From positions 1,984,001 to 2,048,000 of the forward strand of contig OZ255629.1 of NCBI GenBank assembly GCA_965276785.1: a DNA stretch of 64,000 nt. The letters run 5' to 3'. The notes beneath the pieces were generated by a model. The model was given only the letters and a program-made list of their open reading frames with translations, did no database searches and was not told the DNA's origin. A program made the position numbers and the translations under genes. The stretch comes from LMUY01 sp965276785. GTDB lineage: Bacteria > Pseudomonadota > Alphaproteobacteria > Acetobacterales > Acetobacteraceae. Numbering within the stretch: position 1 is the first letter of the stretch; the number at the start of each line of letters is the position of its first letter. Below, in pieces: positions 8,194 to 16,009 of this stretch.

Positions 8194-9764
8194 GTGGTCC
8201 CGATCAAACGCGGCTGCGTCCATCCGCCGCCCAGCGCCTTGTAGAGGTTGATGAGCGCCTGAAAATGCGCAAGCCGCGCTTGTGCCAGGGCGTTCTCATC
8301 GGTGAACAGGGTTGTCTGCGTGTTCAGCACAGTTGTGATGTCCACCACGCCGGCGCCGAGCTGCGCCCGGGCGATATCGGCCGCTTGCTGCGCCACGGAG
8401 ACCGCTTGGCGTTCCAGCTCCTCCTGCTCGGCGGCGTAGCGGACCGCGACAAGGTACGTCTCCGCGTCTTGGAACGCCTGCAGCGCGGCTTGCCGGTAAT
8501 CGGCCACCAACTCGACATAGCGGCCGCGGGCTTGGTCGAGCGTGCCTTGCCGCAATCCGTTATCGAAGATGGTTTGCGTGAGCGACCCAGCGGCGGAGAA
8601 CAGCAAGCTACCCGGCTGCAGCAACGTGGACAGCGCCAGGCTCTCGACGCCGCCCTGAGCGGTCAGCGTCACGTCGGGAAAGAAGGCGGCGCGGGCGGCG
8701 CGCACATTGCCGTTTTGCGCCAGCAGGTTCGCCTCCGCCGAGGCCACATCCGGCCGCCGCGCAAGCAACTCGGCCGGCAACCCGCCACTGACGCTCGGCG
8801 CCGGCAGGTTCGTCAGGGTGTCGGCGGCAATGGCGATGGTCTCGGGGGGCGCGCCCACCAATGTGGCGAGGCCGATCACTTGCTGCTCGTACTGGCTGCG
8901 CAAGCTCGGGATTTGCGCCGCCTCCCCGGCGACCAGCGCCGCTTGCTGTGCGATGTCCAGCGCCGTCGCGGTGCCGACCTGAGTACGCACCTGGAACACC
9001 TTGAGGGCTGCTTGCGCGTCGGCCAGGTTGCGCTGTGCCACTGCCAACTCGTCCGCGGCGCCCAGCGCATTGAAGTAGGTGGTGGCCACCGAGGTCAGCA
9101 CCGTTAGCGCCACGTTGGCCTGATCGAACCGGCTGAACAGGGCGGACGCCTGCGCGGATTGCAGCGCCGCGCGGTTTTTGCCCCAAAAATCCAGCTCGTA
9201 GCTCACCGCGCCCTGCAAGCTGTATTGGCGGCTCTCGATCACCCGGGTACCGGAGGCGCCGCTAACGACGGTGCTGCCGGCGGAGGCGGTGGTCTGCGTG
9301 GTCGTCCCCGATCCCGTGCCGCTGCTGCTGGTGGTGGAGGTAACGCCGGTTCCGGTGGTGATCCCAGCGACCGAACCGCGGCTGCTGCGGGACGTGGAGC
9401 CGAAGCGCGTATAGCTCGCGTTCCCATCGGCGCTGACCACCGGCAGCAACGGGGCGCCTGAGATCGCGACCTGCGCGTCCGCCTGGATGACGCGAGCGGC
9501 GGCGGCGACCAGGTTCTGGTTGTTGGCGCTGGCCTCGTCGATCAACCGGTCTAGCTCTGGGGAGCCGAACACGCGCCACCAGTCGGTCGCCGGCCAGGCC
9601 GCGCGGGCCGACGCATCGGTGGCGCGGAACGCCGGGGGGACGGCGAGCGCCGGCTTGCGGTACTCCGGCCCAAGCTCGCAGCCACCTAGCAGGACGGCAA
9701 GCGCCAGCACGCCCCATCCCGGCCTCCAGCCTCGCAGCCGTGCTATTTTTGGCACCAGCGGCAT
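8190..9764 (-). CDS. outer membrane factor lipoprotein, NodT/OprM family
   Basis: TolC-like trimeric outer membrane channel completing the tripartite pump. The 524-residue product has a lipoprotein signal (LAVLLGGC near residues 22-29), followed by ELGPEYRKPAL, and two outer membrane efflux repeats ending DITTVLNTQTTLFTDENALAQARL...INLYKALGGGW. It is first in the OMF-adaptor-pump operon and is coupled to the adaptor. A Ser/Thr/Gly-rich low-complexity stretch (about 9247-9405) lies between the strands SYTRFGS and YSLQGAVSYELDFWGKN. By alignment to OprM-type proteins that is where surface loop 1 of the barrel belongs, so the loop appears much extended. Confidence 0.93.
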   Translation of the reverse strand: MPLVPKIARLRGWRPGWGVLALAVLLGGCELGPEYRKPALAVPPAFRATDASARAAWPATDWWRVFGSPELDRLIDEASANNQNLVAAAARVIQADAQVAISGAPLLPVVSADGNASYTRFGSTSRSSRGSVAGITTGTGVTSTTSSSGTGSGTTTQTTASAGSTVVSGASGTRVIESRQYSLQGAVSYELDFWGKNRAALQSAQASALFSRFDQANVALTVLTSVATTYFNALGAADELAVAQRNLADAQAALKVFQVRTQVGTATALDIAQQAALVAGEAAQIPSLRSQYEQQVIGLATLVGAPPETIAIAADTLTNLPAPSVSGGLPAELLARRPDVASAEANLLAQNGNVRAARAAFFPDVTLTAQGGVESLALSTLLQPGSLLFSAAGSLTQTIFDNGLRQGTLDQARGRYVELVADYRQAALQAFQDAETYLVAVRYAAEQEELERQAVSVAQQAADIARAQLGAGVVDITTVLNTQTTLFTDENALAQARLAHFQALINLYKALGGGWTQPRLIGTT

Positions 9765-9850
9765 CCGCAGTGTCTCAATCCTTGACTTGGCCTTGACCTG
9801 ACCCGCGGAGTATATAGGCCGCGTTTGGCTAACGTCGTGCTAACGGCGCG

Positions 9851-10558
9851 TCACAGTTCGAGCTGGTCCGCCAAGGCGCCGATCCCGCTCGCGGCGTAGT
9901 CCCAAGGGCCGGTTGGCTGCAGGTTGTCTTGCTGCGCCGGGCCATACTCGGTGGGCCGCACGACGAAGGCAGTGCGCAGGCCGAACCCCTGAGCCGCCGC
10001 CAAATCGGCATTATGGGCGGCGCACAGCATCACCTGCCCGGGCTGCAGCGCGAGCATGCGGCAGGCGCCGAGGTAGGTCTGCGCATCCGGCTTGTAGTGC
10101 CGGGACACATCGGCGCCAAACACCATGTCCCAAGGAAAACTGTTTAGCCGGGCCAAATCGATCAGCAGCGAAACGTTGCCATTGGAAAGGGGGCCGAGGA
10201 TGTAGCGCCGGTGCAGGCGCACCAGGCCCGGCGCTGCGTCTGGCCAGGCATGCAGCCGGTGCCAGCCGAGGGTGAGATGGTCGCGATCCGCCGCCGATAC
10301 GCCGTTGAGGCCGTGCTCAGCCAGCAGCGGGTCTAAGGCAGCGCGATGCAGGTCGTCCAGCTTGGTCCAGGGCAGTTCCCCGGACCGCACCCGGTTCATC
10401 GACGGGACGTAGCTTTGCCGCCAGGCATCGACGATGGCCGCCCAATCCGCAGCGAGGCCGCGGCTGGTGCCGAATGCGGTCAGGTCGCGGATCAGGCTGG
10501 ACCGCCAATCCACAAGGGTGCCGAAAGTGTCGAAGAGGATCGCGCGGATGTCGGTCAT
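9851..10558 (-). CDS. haloacid dehalogenase type II (HAD superfamily)
   Basis: Cytosolic HAD hydrolase resembling (S)-2-haloacid dehalogenases, which convert 2-haloalkanoates to 2-hydroxyacids through an aspartyl ester. 235 residues, normal for the family. Motif I is ILFDTFGTLVDW with the nucleophile Asp10; motif II is LSNGN; motif III is HYKPDAQTY with the Lys; motif IV is CAAHNADLAAAQGFGLRTAFVVR, where type II enzymes normally have SSNxWDxxGA. Because the motif IV Asn/Trp positions differ, activity on haloacids is a family-level guess; another small phosphate or organohalide substrate is possible. Divergent from flhF. Confidence 0.85.
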   Translation of the reverse strand: MTDIRAILFDTFGTLVDWRSSLIRDLTAFGTSRGLAADWAAIVDAWRQSYVPSMNRVRSGELPWTKLDDLHRAALDPLLAEHGLNGVSAADRDHLTLGWHRLHAWPDAAPGLVRLHRRYILGPLSNGNVSLLIDLARLNSFPWDMVFGADVSRHYKPDAQTYLGACRMLALQPGQVMLCAAHNADLAAAQGFGLRTAFVVRPTEYGPAQQDNLQPTGPWDYAASGIGALADQLEL

Positions 10559-10605
10559 GCCGAGAAATTAACCGATTTGCCCCGGCGAGGCGAGTAAGGC
10601 GGCGA

Positions 10606-10617
10606 ACTGTAAACAGT
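10606..10617. promoter_or_regulatory. short perfect dyad ACTGT-AA-ACAGT between divergent genes
   Basis: A 12-bp dyad with 5-bp arms in the 89-bp gap between the haloacid dehalogenase and flhF, 31 bp before the flhF start. It could be an operator or a leader hairpin, but is short enough to arise by chance. Confidence 0.25.
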
Positions 10618-10647
10618 CTGGCAACCTTCTTGGGGTAAAGCTGCGGC

Positions 10648-11619
10648 ATGCGGCTGAAGCTCTATCGAGCCCCGAGCGTGAGTGAAGCGATGGCCCGCAT
10701 CCGGGCGGAGCTGGGGGCGGACGCGCTCATCCTGGCCACGCGCCGGGTTGCGGACGGGGTGGAGGTCACCGCTGCGCTCGAGCCCGCAGAGGCAGCGCCG
10801 CCGCCCGATCCGGAACGCCAGCGGCAGCTTGCTTGGCACGGCGTGCCGCAACCCTTGCTTGAAGCGCTAGCGTCTGGCCCGCTCGAAGCCGCCTTGGGCC
10901 GTCTGCTGCGCTTCGGCAGTCTTGGCTTGGAGGGGGAGAGGGTTCGGCCGCTGCTGTTCGCCGGGCCGCCCGGCGCCGGCAAGACGCTGACCGTCGCCAG
11001 GCTGGCGACCCGCCTGGTGATGGGGGGCGCCTCCCCGCTGGTCATCACAACGGACGGGCAGCGCGCCGGCGCCACCGAGCAACTCGCCGCGTTCACCCGC
11101 CTGCTCGGTCTCACCCTGATCGTGGCCAGCCATCCCGTCACGCTCGCGCGCGCCCTGCAGCGCCGCAAGCCCGGCAGCCCCGTGCTGATCGACGCCTCGG
11201 GAACCGACCCGTTCGACCCGGCGCAACAGGACGATATCGCCGGATTGGCCGCCACGGCGGACGCCGCGACCGCGCTTGTACTGCCTGCCGGGCTCGACCC
11301 ATCGGAGGCGGCCGACCTCGCCGCTGCCTTCGCCGCCGGGGGCGCCAGCCTGCTGGTCGCCACCCGGTTAGACTTGGCCCGGCGCATGGGCTGGCTGTTG
11401 AGCGCGGCCCATGCCGGCAAGCTGACATTGACCGAGGCCGGGATTGGTCCAGGCGCCGCGGACGGGCTGACCCCGCTGACCGCCGCCCTGCTCGCCGACC
11501 GCCTCAACCATCGCGGCGCGCCGCCACCGCGCAGCCCTCGCAAAGAGCCGTCCCTTTCCGCTTCGCAAACCCACCCGGTTCCCGCGAGGCGACCCAGTCT
11601 GTCGGAGTTGCCGCTATGA
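10648..11619 (+). CDS. flhF: flagellar biosynthesis GTPase FlhF-like (SRP-type NG domain)
   Basis: SRP-family GTPase that, in polarly flagellated bacteria, places the flagellum with its antagonist FlhG. 323 residues. The N-terminal segment MRLKLYRAPSVSEAMARIRAELG...ILATRR is the FlhF N-terminal signature. The G1 P-loop GPPGAGKT is at residues 106-113, then ITTDGQRAGATEQL (G2/G3 region with the SRP-type DxxR replaced by DGQR) and LLVATRLDLARRMGWLL where TKxD is ATRLD. It is shorter than gamma-proteobacterial FlhF because the linker is reduced. The stop overlaps the flhG start (ATGA). No other flagellar gene is present in the window. Confidence 0.88.
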   Translation: MRLKLYRAPSVSEAMARIRAELGADALILATRRVADGVEVTAALEPAEAAPPPDPERQRQLAWHGVPQPLLEALASGPLEAALGRLLRFGSLGLEGERVRPLLFAGPPGAGKTLTVARLATRLVMGGASPLVITTDGQRAGATEQLAAFTRLLGLTLIVASHPVTLARALQRRKPGSPVLIDASGTDPFDPAQQDDIAGLAATADAATALVLPAGLDPSEAADLAAAFAAGGASLLVATRLDLARRMGWLLSAAHAGKLTLTEAGIGPGAADGLTPLTAALLADRLNHRGAPPPRSPRKEPSLSASQTHPVPARRPSLSELPL

Positions 11620-12407
11620 GTGCGACCCTCGCTCCCCCGGTCCTTGACGTGACGGAGGCCCGAACCCGTGCACGGCTGCTGGCGGTTGCGTCTGGCAAGG
11701 GCGGGGTGGGCAAAACCTGGCTCTCGGCCACCCTGTCGCGCGCCCTCGTGTTGGCCGGGCGGTCGGTGCTGCTGTTCGATGGGGACCTTGGCCTCGCCAA
11801 TATCGACATCCAGCTCGGCATCATGCCCGAGCGCGACCTGGGCTCCGTCATCTCCGGCCAGTGCAGCGTGGCGGAGGCGGCGCTGGCCTATGCGCCAGGC
11901 GGCTTCTCCGTGCTGCCCGGGCGGTCCGGCTCCGGCGCATTGGCGGGCATGGAACCGGCTGCGCTCGACCGCATCCTGCGAATGCTCGCTGCCGACTCCA
12001 CCGTCAATGACGTTGTGCTTGACCTCGGCGCCGGGCTTGACCGCTCCACCCGGCGAATGGCGGCCACTGCTGATACGTTGCTGGTGGTGGCCACGGAAGA
12101 GCCGACCAGCCTGACGGACGCCTACGCCGTGCTGAAAATGGCCGCGCTGGACCGGCCGGGCGGCGATGTTCGCGTGGTGATCAACCAGGCTTCCAGCCCA
12201 GCAGCGGGGCAGCGCACCTATCTCACTTTGGCGAAAGCCTGCGCCACGTTCCTCGGCCGGCGCCCTGCGCTTGCCGGCATTATCCGCCGCGACGACCATG
12301 TGAGGGACGCCATCCGCCGGCAGGTGCTGCTGCAGGTCCGCCATCCGCTCACCGGCGCAGCGCAAGATGTCGAGCGGCTGGCCAAGGAGCTCCTCGCGTC
12401 TTGGTGA
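11616..12407 (+). CDS. flhG: MinD/ParA-family ATPase FlhG (FleN/YlxH)
   Basis: P-loop ATPase regulating flagellar number by acting on FlhF GTPase. 263 residues with the deviant Walker A GKGGVGKT (residues 27-34), DGDLGLANIDIQLG, and VVLDLGAGLD as Walker B; LVVATEEPTSLTDAYAVLK is the typical ParA/MinD continuation. The C-terminal region DDHVRDAIRRQVLLQVRHP matches the FlhG tail. Translationally coupled to flhF by a 4-bp overlap. Assignment rests mainly on the pairing with flhF, since MinD-like ATPases are hard to separate by sequence alone. Confidence 0.9.
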   Translation: MSATLAPPVLDVTEARTRARLLAVASGKGGVGKTWLSATLSRALVLAGRSVLLFDGDLGLANIDIQLGIMPERDLGSVISGQCSVAEAALAYAPGGFSVLPGRSGSGALAGMEPAALDRILRMLAADSTVNDVVLDLGAGLDRSTRRMAATADTLLVVATEEPTSLTDAYAVLKMAALDRPGGDVRVVINQASSPAAGQRTYLTLAKACATFLGRRPALAGIIRRDDHVRDAIRRQVLLQVRHPLTGAAQDVERLAKELLASW

Positions 12408-12452
12408 GCGCGCCCATCCGCCGCTGCTTGCGCGGGGCGAGCCGTCTCCCTT

Positions 12453-13616
12453 ATGTCACGCCCTCGGTGCGAAGGGGGCAGCGTGCGCTTGATCCGTTCT
12501 GGCCGCGACATGCGGGTGGACTTCTTCCGCGGCTTGGCCCTGTGGTGGATCTTCACCGACCACATTCCGGACAACTGGATCAACCAATTCAGCTTGCGCA
12601 ACTTCGCCATTTGCGATTCGGCGGAAGTGTTCGTGTTCCTGGCCGGCTTCGGCGCCGGGCTGGCCTATGGCCGCTCGATGGACCGCAACGGGTGGATTTA
12701 CGCCGCGGCAGATACCGCCAAGCGGGCGTGGACGCTTTATATCGCCCATATCTTCCTGTTCGTGGTGTTCGCGGCGCAGGTCTCCTACTCGGCCACGGCG
12801 TTGGACCGGGCGGATTACCTGGACGAGATTCACCTGGATGTGCTGGGCGAGCAACCCTACCGCGCCATGCTGGAGGCGCTATGGCTGCATTTCCAACCAG
12901 CTTACCTCGATATCTTGCCGCTCTACATCGTGCTCCTGTTGCTGTTCGCGCTGGTCATGCCACTGCTGCGCCGGCCGCAGACCCTGGCGCTGCTGTCGTT
13001 CGGCCTCTACGCCATGGCGCGAACGTTCGGCGTCAATCTGCCATCCTTCGTCGGCGACGGCTGGTATTTCAACCCGCTCACCTGGCAATTGCTGTTCATG
13101 CTGGGAGCGATCCTGGCTTATGCGCCGGCGGAGCAACCCGGGCGTCGCATCACCTGGACGCTGGATGGGCTGAGCGGGTTGTTCATCGTGTTTGGGCTGG
13201 TGCTGCAATTCGTCGTCTGGAACCATCCGGAGATTACGGCACGCCTGCCGCCGCGGCTCGACCGCGTCCTATTGTCGGTCGACAAGGGGGGGCTGCACCC
13301 GTTCCGCCTGGTGTCGATCCTATCACTGGTTTGGGCGGTGTCACGCCTGGTGCTGCCCCAGGCCGCGTGGCTCGCCAGCCGGTGGGCAAGGCCGTTCGTC
13401 CTGTGCGGGCAACACTCGCTGCCGGTGTTCTGCAGCGGGATTTTTCTCTCCTTCCTCGGCCGATTGTTTCTGGAGGAGATCGACGGTTGGTGGGTGCAGT
13501 TGCTGGTGAACGCCGCGGGCGCCTTGGCGCTGGTGGGTGTTGGCGCACTTTCGGCTTACTATCGCGAGAAGGGGCGACGAGTCCCGCAACCGATTGCAGG
13601 GGGAGCGCTGCCGTGA
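12453..13616 (+). CDS. opgC: OpgC-like integral membrane acyltransferase (glucan succinyl-transfer family)
   Basis: Polytopic inner-membrane protein of the OpgC family, which adds succinyl groups to osmoregulated periplasmic glucans. The diagnostic N-terminus RVDFFRGLALWWIFTDHIPDN is followed by FVFLAGFGAGLAYG. About ten hydrophobic segments can be counted over 387 residues (for example LPLYIVLLLLFALVMPLL and LTWQLLFMLGAILAYAPA). The real start may be the ATG at 12453 or a few codons later (GTG near 12483, or the RDMRVDFF Met), as no strong RBS decides it. It is followed 16 bp later by a secreted SGNH-like protein, suggesting a small glucan or exopolysaccharide decoration unit. Confidence 0.88.
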   Translation: MSRPRCEGGSVRLIRSGRDMRVDFFRGLALWWIFTDHIPDNWINQFSLRNFAICDSAEVFVFLAGFGAGLAYGRSMDRNGWIYAAADTAKRAWTLYIAHIFLFVVFAAQVSYSATALDRADYLDEIHLDVLGEQPYRAMLEALWLHFQPAYLDILPLYIVLLLLFALVMPLLRRPQTLALLSFGLYAMARTFGVNLPSFVGDGWYFNPLTWQLLFMLGAILAYAPAEQPGRRITWTLDGLSGLFIVFGLVLQFVVWNHPEITARLPPRLDRVLLSVDKGGLHPFRLVSILSLVWAVSRLVLPQAAWLASRWARPFVLCGQHSLPVFCSGIFLSFLGRLFLEEIDGWWVQLLVNAAGALALVGVGALSAYYREKGRRVPQPIAGGALP

Positions 13617-13632
13617 GCGCGCCGCGGCAACA

Positions 13633-14457
13633 ATGACGGCCGTCGGGCTGCTGCGCCGGGCTTTGCCGCTGCTCGGTTTGCTGTTCGCCGCTCCACTGTG
13701 CGCGCTGGCGGCGGACCGGTGCGCCGCGCCCGCGGAGTTGGCGGGCGAGCTTGCCCCGCTTGCGCACGTCGCGGCCGTGCTGAAGCCCGGCGGAACGCTC
13801 AACGTGCTCACCGTCGGATCGGCTACGGTGTTCAGCCCCGATGAGTCGCTCAAACCAGGCACGGTGACCGGGCAGGCGCTGGGTCTGGGCGCGGTGAGCC
13901 AAAAATCCGAGCTGCCGATGCCGTCGCAGTCAGCATTCCCGCTGCAAATGGCGCATGCCCTCCGCCAGGCGATCCCCAATCTGACGGTGAACGTCACCGT
14001 GCGCGGCGGTCGCGGGATGACGGCAAGCGAGATGGTGGACATCCTCCGGCAGGAGCTTGCCAGCCATTCCTACCAGCTCGTGATCTGGCAGACCGGCACC
14101 GTCGAGGCGGTGCGCAACGTCGCTGCGGGCGATTTCTATCAGACCTTGCAGGACGGTGAGGCCGCCATTGCCAATGCCGGGGCGGACCTCGTCTTGGTCG
14201 ACCCGCAATACAGTCGCTTCCTGCATGCCAATGCAGATTTGGAGCCGTATGCGCAGTCGTTGCAACAAGTTGCCGCCATGCCGGGGGCGCTCCTATTCCA
14301 CCGGTTCGAGTTGATGCGCTACTGGGTCGACGAAGGCCAGATCGACCTTGAACGCACGCCGAAGGCGGACCGCCTGCAAACCGTGGAGGCGCTTCATGCC
14401 TGCCTCGGCGAACATCTTGCCCACATGCTCATGCAAGCGGCGCATCAGCCGTCCTGA
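13633..14457 (+). CDS. secreted SGNH/GDSL hydrolase-like protein
   Basis: Periplasmic protein with an N-terminal signal peptide (residues 1 to about 26, GLLFAAPLCALAA) that sets the ATG at 13633; 274 residues. The core resembles the SGNH fold: block I LNVLTVGSATVFSPDE with the putative nucleophile Ser in GSAT, block II Gly in VRGGRGMTASEM, block III region LVIWQTGTVEAV, where the usual Asn is not obvious, then ADLVLVDPQY, and a C-terminal helix with EHLAHML that could supply the His. Its position behind opgC suggests acyl esterase or transferase activity on a periplasmic glucan. The degenerate block III makes catalysis uncertain. Confidence 0.7.
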   Translation: MTAVGLLRRALPLLGLLFAAPLCALAADRCAAPAELAGELAPLAHVAAVLKPGGTLNVLTVGSATVFSPDESLKPGTVTGQALGLGAVSQKSELPMPSQSAFPLQMAHALRQAIPNLTVNVTVRGGRGMTASEMVDILRQELASHSYQLVIWQTGTVEAVRNVAAGDFYQTLQDGEAAIANAGADLVLVDPQYSRFLHANADLEPYAQSLQQVAAMPGALLFHRFELMRYWVDEGQIDLERTPKADRLQTVEALHACLGEHLAHMLMQAAHQPS

Positions 14458-14499
14458 GCCAAGCAGAGTGCGCGCGCCTGGCTCGGCAGACCGGTTTCG

Positions 14500-14712
14500 T
14501 CAGACCAGCCGCACCACGTCCGCCCAATAGGCGCCCCAGTCCTCGTTGGCCCAAGCCGCACCCTCGTACATCGCTTCGGCAAAGCAGAGCGCCGAAAGCG
14601 GGTCAACGCGGCGCAGGTAATGGGCCATGGCAGCAGGCGACAACGCGACCGAACGGGCGGGAACTTCAACCGGAAAACCCATAACGCTGTCAGCCTGCGG
14701 TGTTGCCTGCAT
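14500..14712 (-). CDS. small conserved-looking hypothetical protein (70 aa)
   Basis: Acidic 70-residue protein with an excellent Shine-Dalgarno (GAGGAGG on the minus strand, complement of 14721-14727) eight bases before the ATG at 14712. Sequence features: SPAAMAHYLRRVDPLSALCFAEAMYEGAAWANEDWGAYWADVVRLV, which is Trp/Ala-rich and probably helical; no signal peptide or membrane span. It converges on the SGNH gene. The family is not recognised. Confidence 0.6.
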   Translation of the reverse strand: MQATPQADSVMGFPVEVPARSVALSPAAMAHYLRRVDPLSALCFAEAMYEGAAWANEDWGAYWADVVRLV

Positions 14713-14844
14713 CGTCGCACCCTCCTCGCCTCAGTCACGAAGACTAAGCAGCTCGATGTGTCCGAGATGTGGCTCGAAGCCTATCAAAGTCGTAAAAAAT
14801 TGTGAGTAGACCGTCATAAGCGCCTGCTCACCGGAATGTCACCG

Positions 14845-15534
14845 TCAATTGTCCAGTGAAACGGACCCGTCTCGCGCGAAGGTATACGAGGCGGACTCGG
14901 GCGGAAAGTTCTGCAGGATGGTCTGCTTGAGGTAATCGACGCGTTGGTTCATCGCCGGGCTGGCGAGTTGGGCGAACGCGGGGGCAACATGGACCTGCGC
15001 GACCCGGCTGGCGCCCAAATCGATTTCGATCGTGTAGCCCGTAGCGGACGAGACCATGCGCCATCGTCCGCCCTGTGCGGTCACGTTGGTCCAGCGCGAG
15101 GCAGGGGGCGGCGCGGCTGGCGTCGTTTGAGGCGGCGTGGGTGTGATCACGGGCGGCGGCGCGGCAAGTTGGGGTTGGGTTGGTGGCAAGGCGGGCGCGC
15201 CGGCGCTGCTGTCGGCGTTGGCGGCGCGTAACCGCTGCATTGCCGCATCCAAGTCCGGCGTTGCGGGCCCGTCTGGCTGGGGCGTGGCCGTCTGGGCTGC
15301 GCCGGTCTGCGCCACGCCCGACTGAGCCGTGGCGGCTTGCGGCGCAGTCGGGACTGGCGGCAGCGGCGCACTGGGCGGCGGAGCGTCGTGCACGACGAAA
15401 GCGTTTGGATCCGCTGGGCTGGCTACGGGAGTACTCAAGTTGGCTTCGGGCCGGGACGTGCTGCGTGGCAGCACCACCCAGCCGACCGCCACGACTACGA
15501 TCGCCGCCACGGCGAGCAAAATTAGCCTCAGCAT
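14845..15534 (-). CDS. membrane-anchored Pro/Ala-rich hypothetical protein
   Basis: Single-pass membrane protein of unknown function: one N-terminal helix LILLAVAAIVVVAVGWVVLP, a Pro/Ala/Gln-rich periplasmic linker of about 120 residues with repeats such as GVAQTGAAQTATPQPDGP, and a compact C-terminal domain (about the last 80 residues, WTNVTAQGGRWRMVSS...NFPPESASYTFARDGSVSLDN). ATG at 15534 follows GGGAGG; a GTG at 15588 with AGGA seven bases upstream would add 18 basic residues and overlap the end of holC. Last gene of the pepA-pepA2-holC unit. The tethered-domain layout suggests a cell-envelope role; no family assigned. Confidence 0.65.
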   Translation of the reverse strand: MLRLILLAVAAIVVVAVGWVVLPRSTSRPEANLSTPVASPADPNAFVVHDAPPPSAPLPPVPTAPQAATAQSGVAQTGAAQTATPQPDGPATPDLDAAMQRLRAANADSSAGAPALPPTQPQLAAPPPVITPTPPQTTPAAPPPASRWTNVTAQGGRWRMVSSATGYTIEIDLGASRVAQVHVAPAFAQLASPAMNQRVDYLKQTILQNFPPESASYTFARDGSVSLDN

Positions 15535-15565
15535 GCGGGCTGAGCCCCCTCCCGCCGCGCGAGCC

Positions 15566-16009
15566 TTACGTTTTGTTCTGCCATCCACGCTCGTCCTGTT
15601 GCCAGTAGGTAAGGCTGTGGCCCGCCGCTTTCTCAGCCGACCAACGGGATCGGGCGGCGGCCACCTCCGCCTCGTTGCGACCATCGAATAGGTCGAACAC
15701 GCGGTCAAACGCGGCAGCCGCGGCTGGGGTGGCGTCCAAGCGGAACAGAAATCGGGCCCCGTTCGGCGCCTCCTCCGTGAGTGTGAGCCAGATCGGCTGC
15801 CATTCGGCCTCTCCTGTGCGCGCGCTGCCATGCGGCAGCCAATCGGGGTCAGTGCTGGCCCAGAGCGCGTCCGACACCGCCTTCAGCCGGGCTTCGCTGC
15901 CGCAGACCACCACGGCGCGCTGCCCGGCGAGCAAGGTGCGGCCCAGCAATTTCGGCAACGCCCGCTCGGCTTCCGTCCGCGTCAAATGGTAAAAGCCAAT
16001 CTCGCTCAC
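15566..16009 (-). CDS. holC: DNA polymerase III subunit chi
   Basis: Chi accessory subunit of the clamp loader, which binds psi and SSB. 147 residues with the chi signature EIGFYHLTRTEAERALPKLL at the start, RAVVVCGSEARLKAVSDALW, DPDWLPHG, then the C-terminal FDRVFDLFDGRNEAEVAAARSRW. The start is GTG at 16009, overlapping the stop of the upstream aminopeptidase (GTGA); the longer open frame to 16216 is a shadow of that gene. The pepA-holC order is a known conserved arrangement in Proteobacteria. Confidence 0.93.
   Translation of the reverse strand: MSEIGFYHLTRTEAERALPKLLGRTLLAGQRAVVVCGSEARLKAVSDALWASTDPDWLPHGSARTGEAEWQPIWLTLTEEAPNGARFLFRLDATPAAAAAFDRVFDLFDGRNEAEVAAARSRWSAEKAAGHSLTYWQQDERGWQNKT

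Noticed and set aside
10662..12365. 567-codon minus-strand frame opposite flhF-flhG
   Set aside because: No recognisable domain, and both sense genes have complete conserved motifs and coupled starts.
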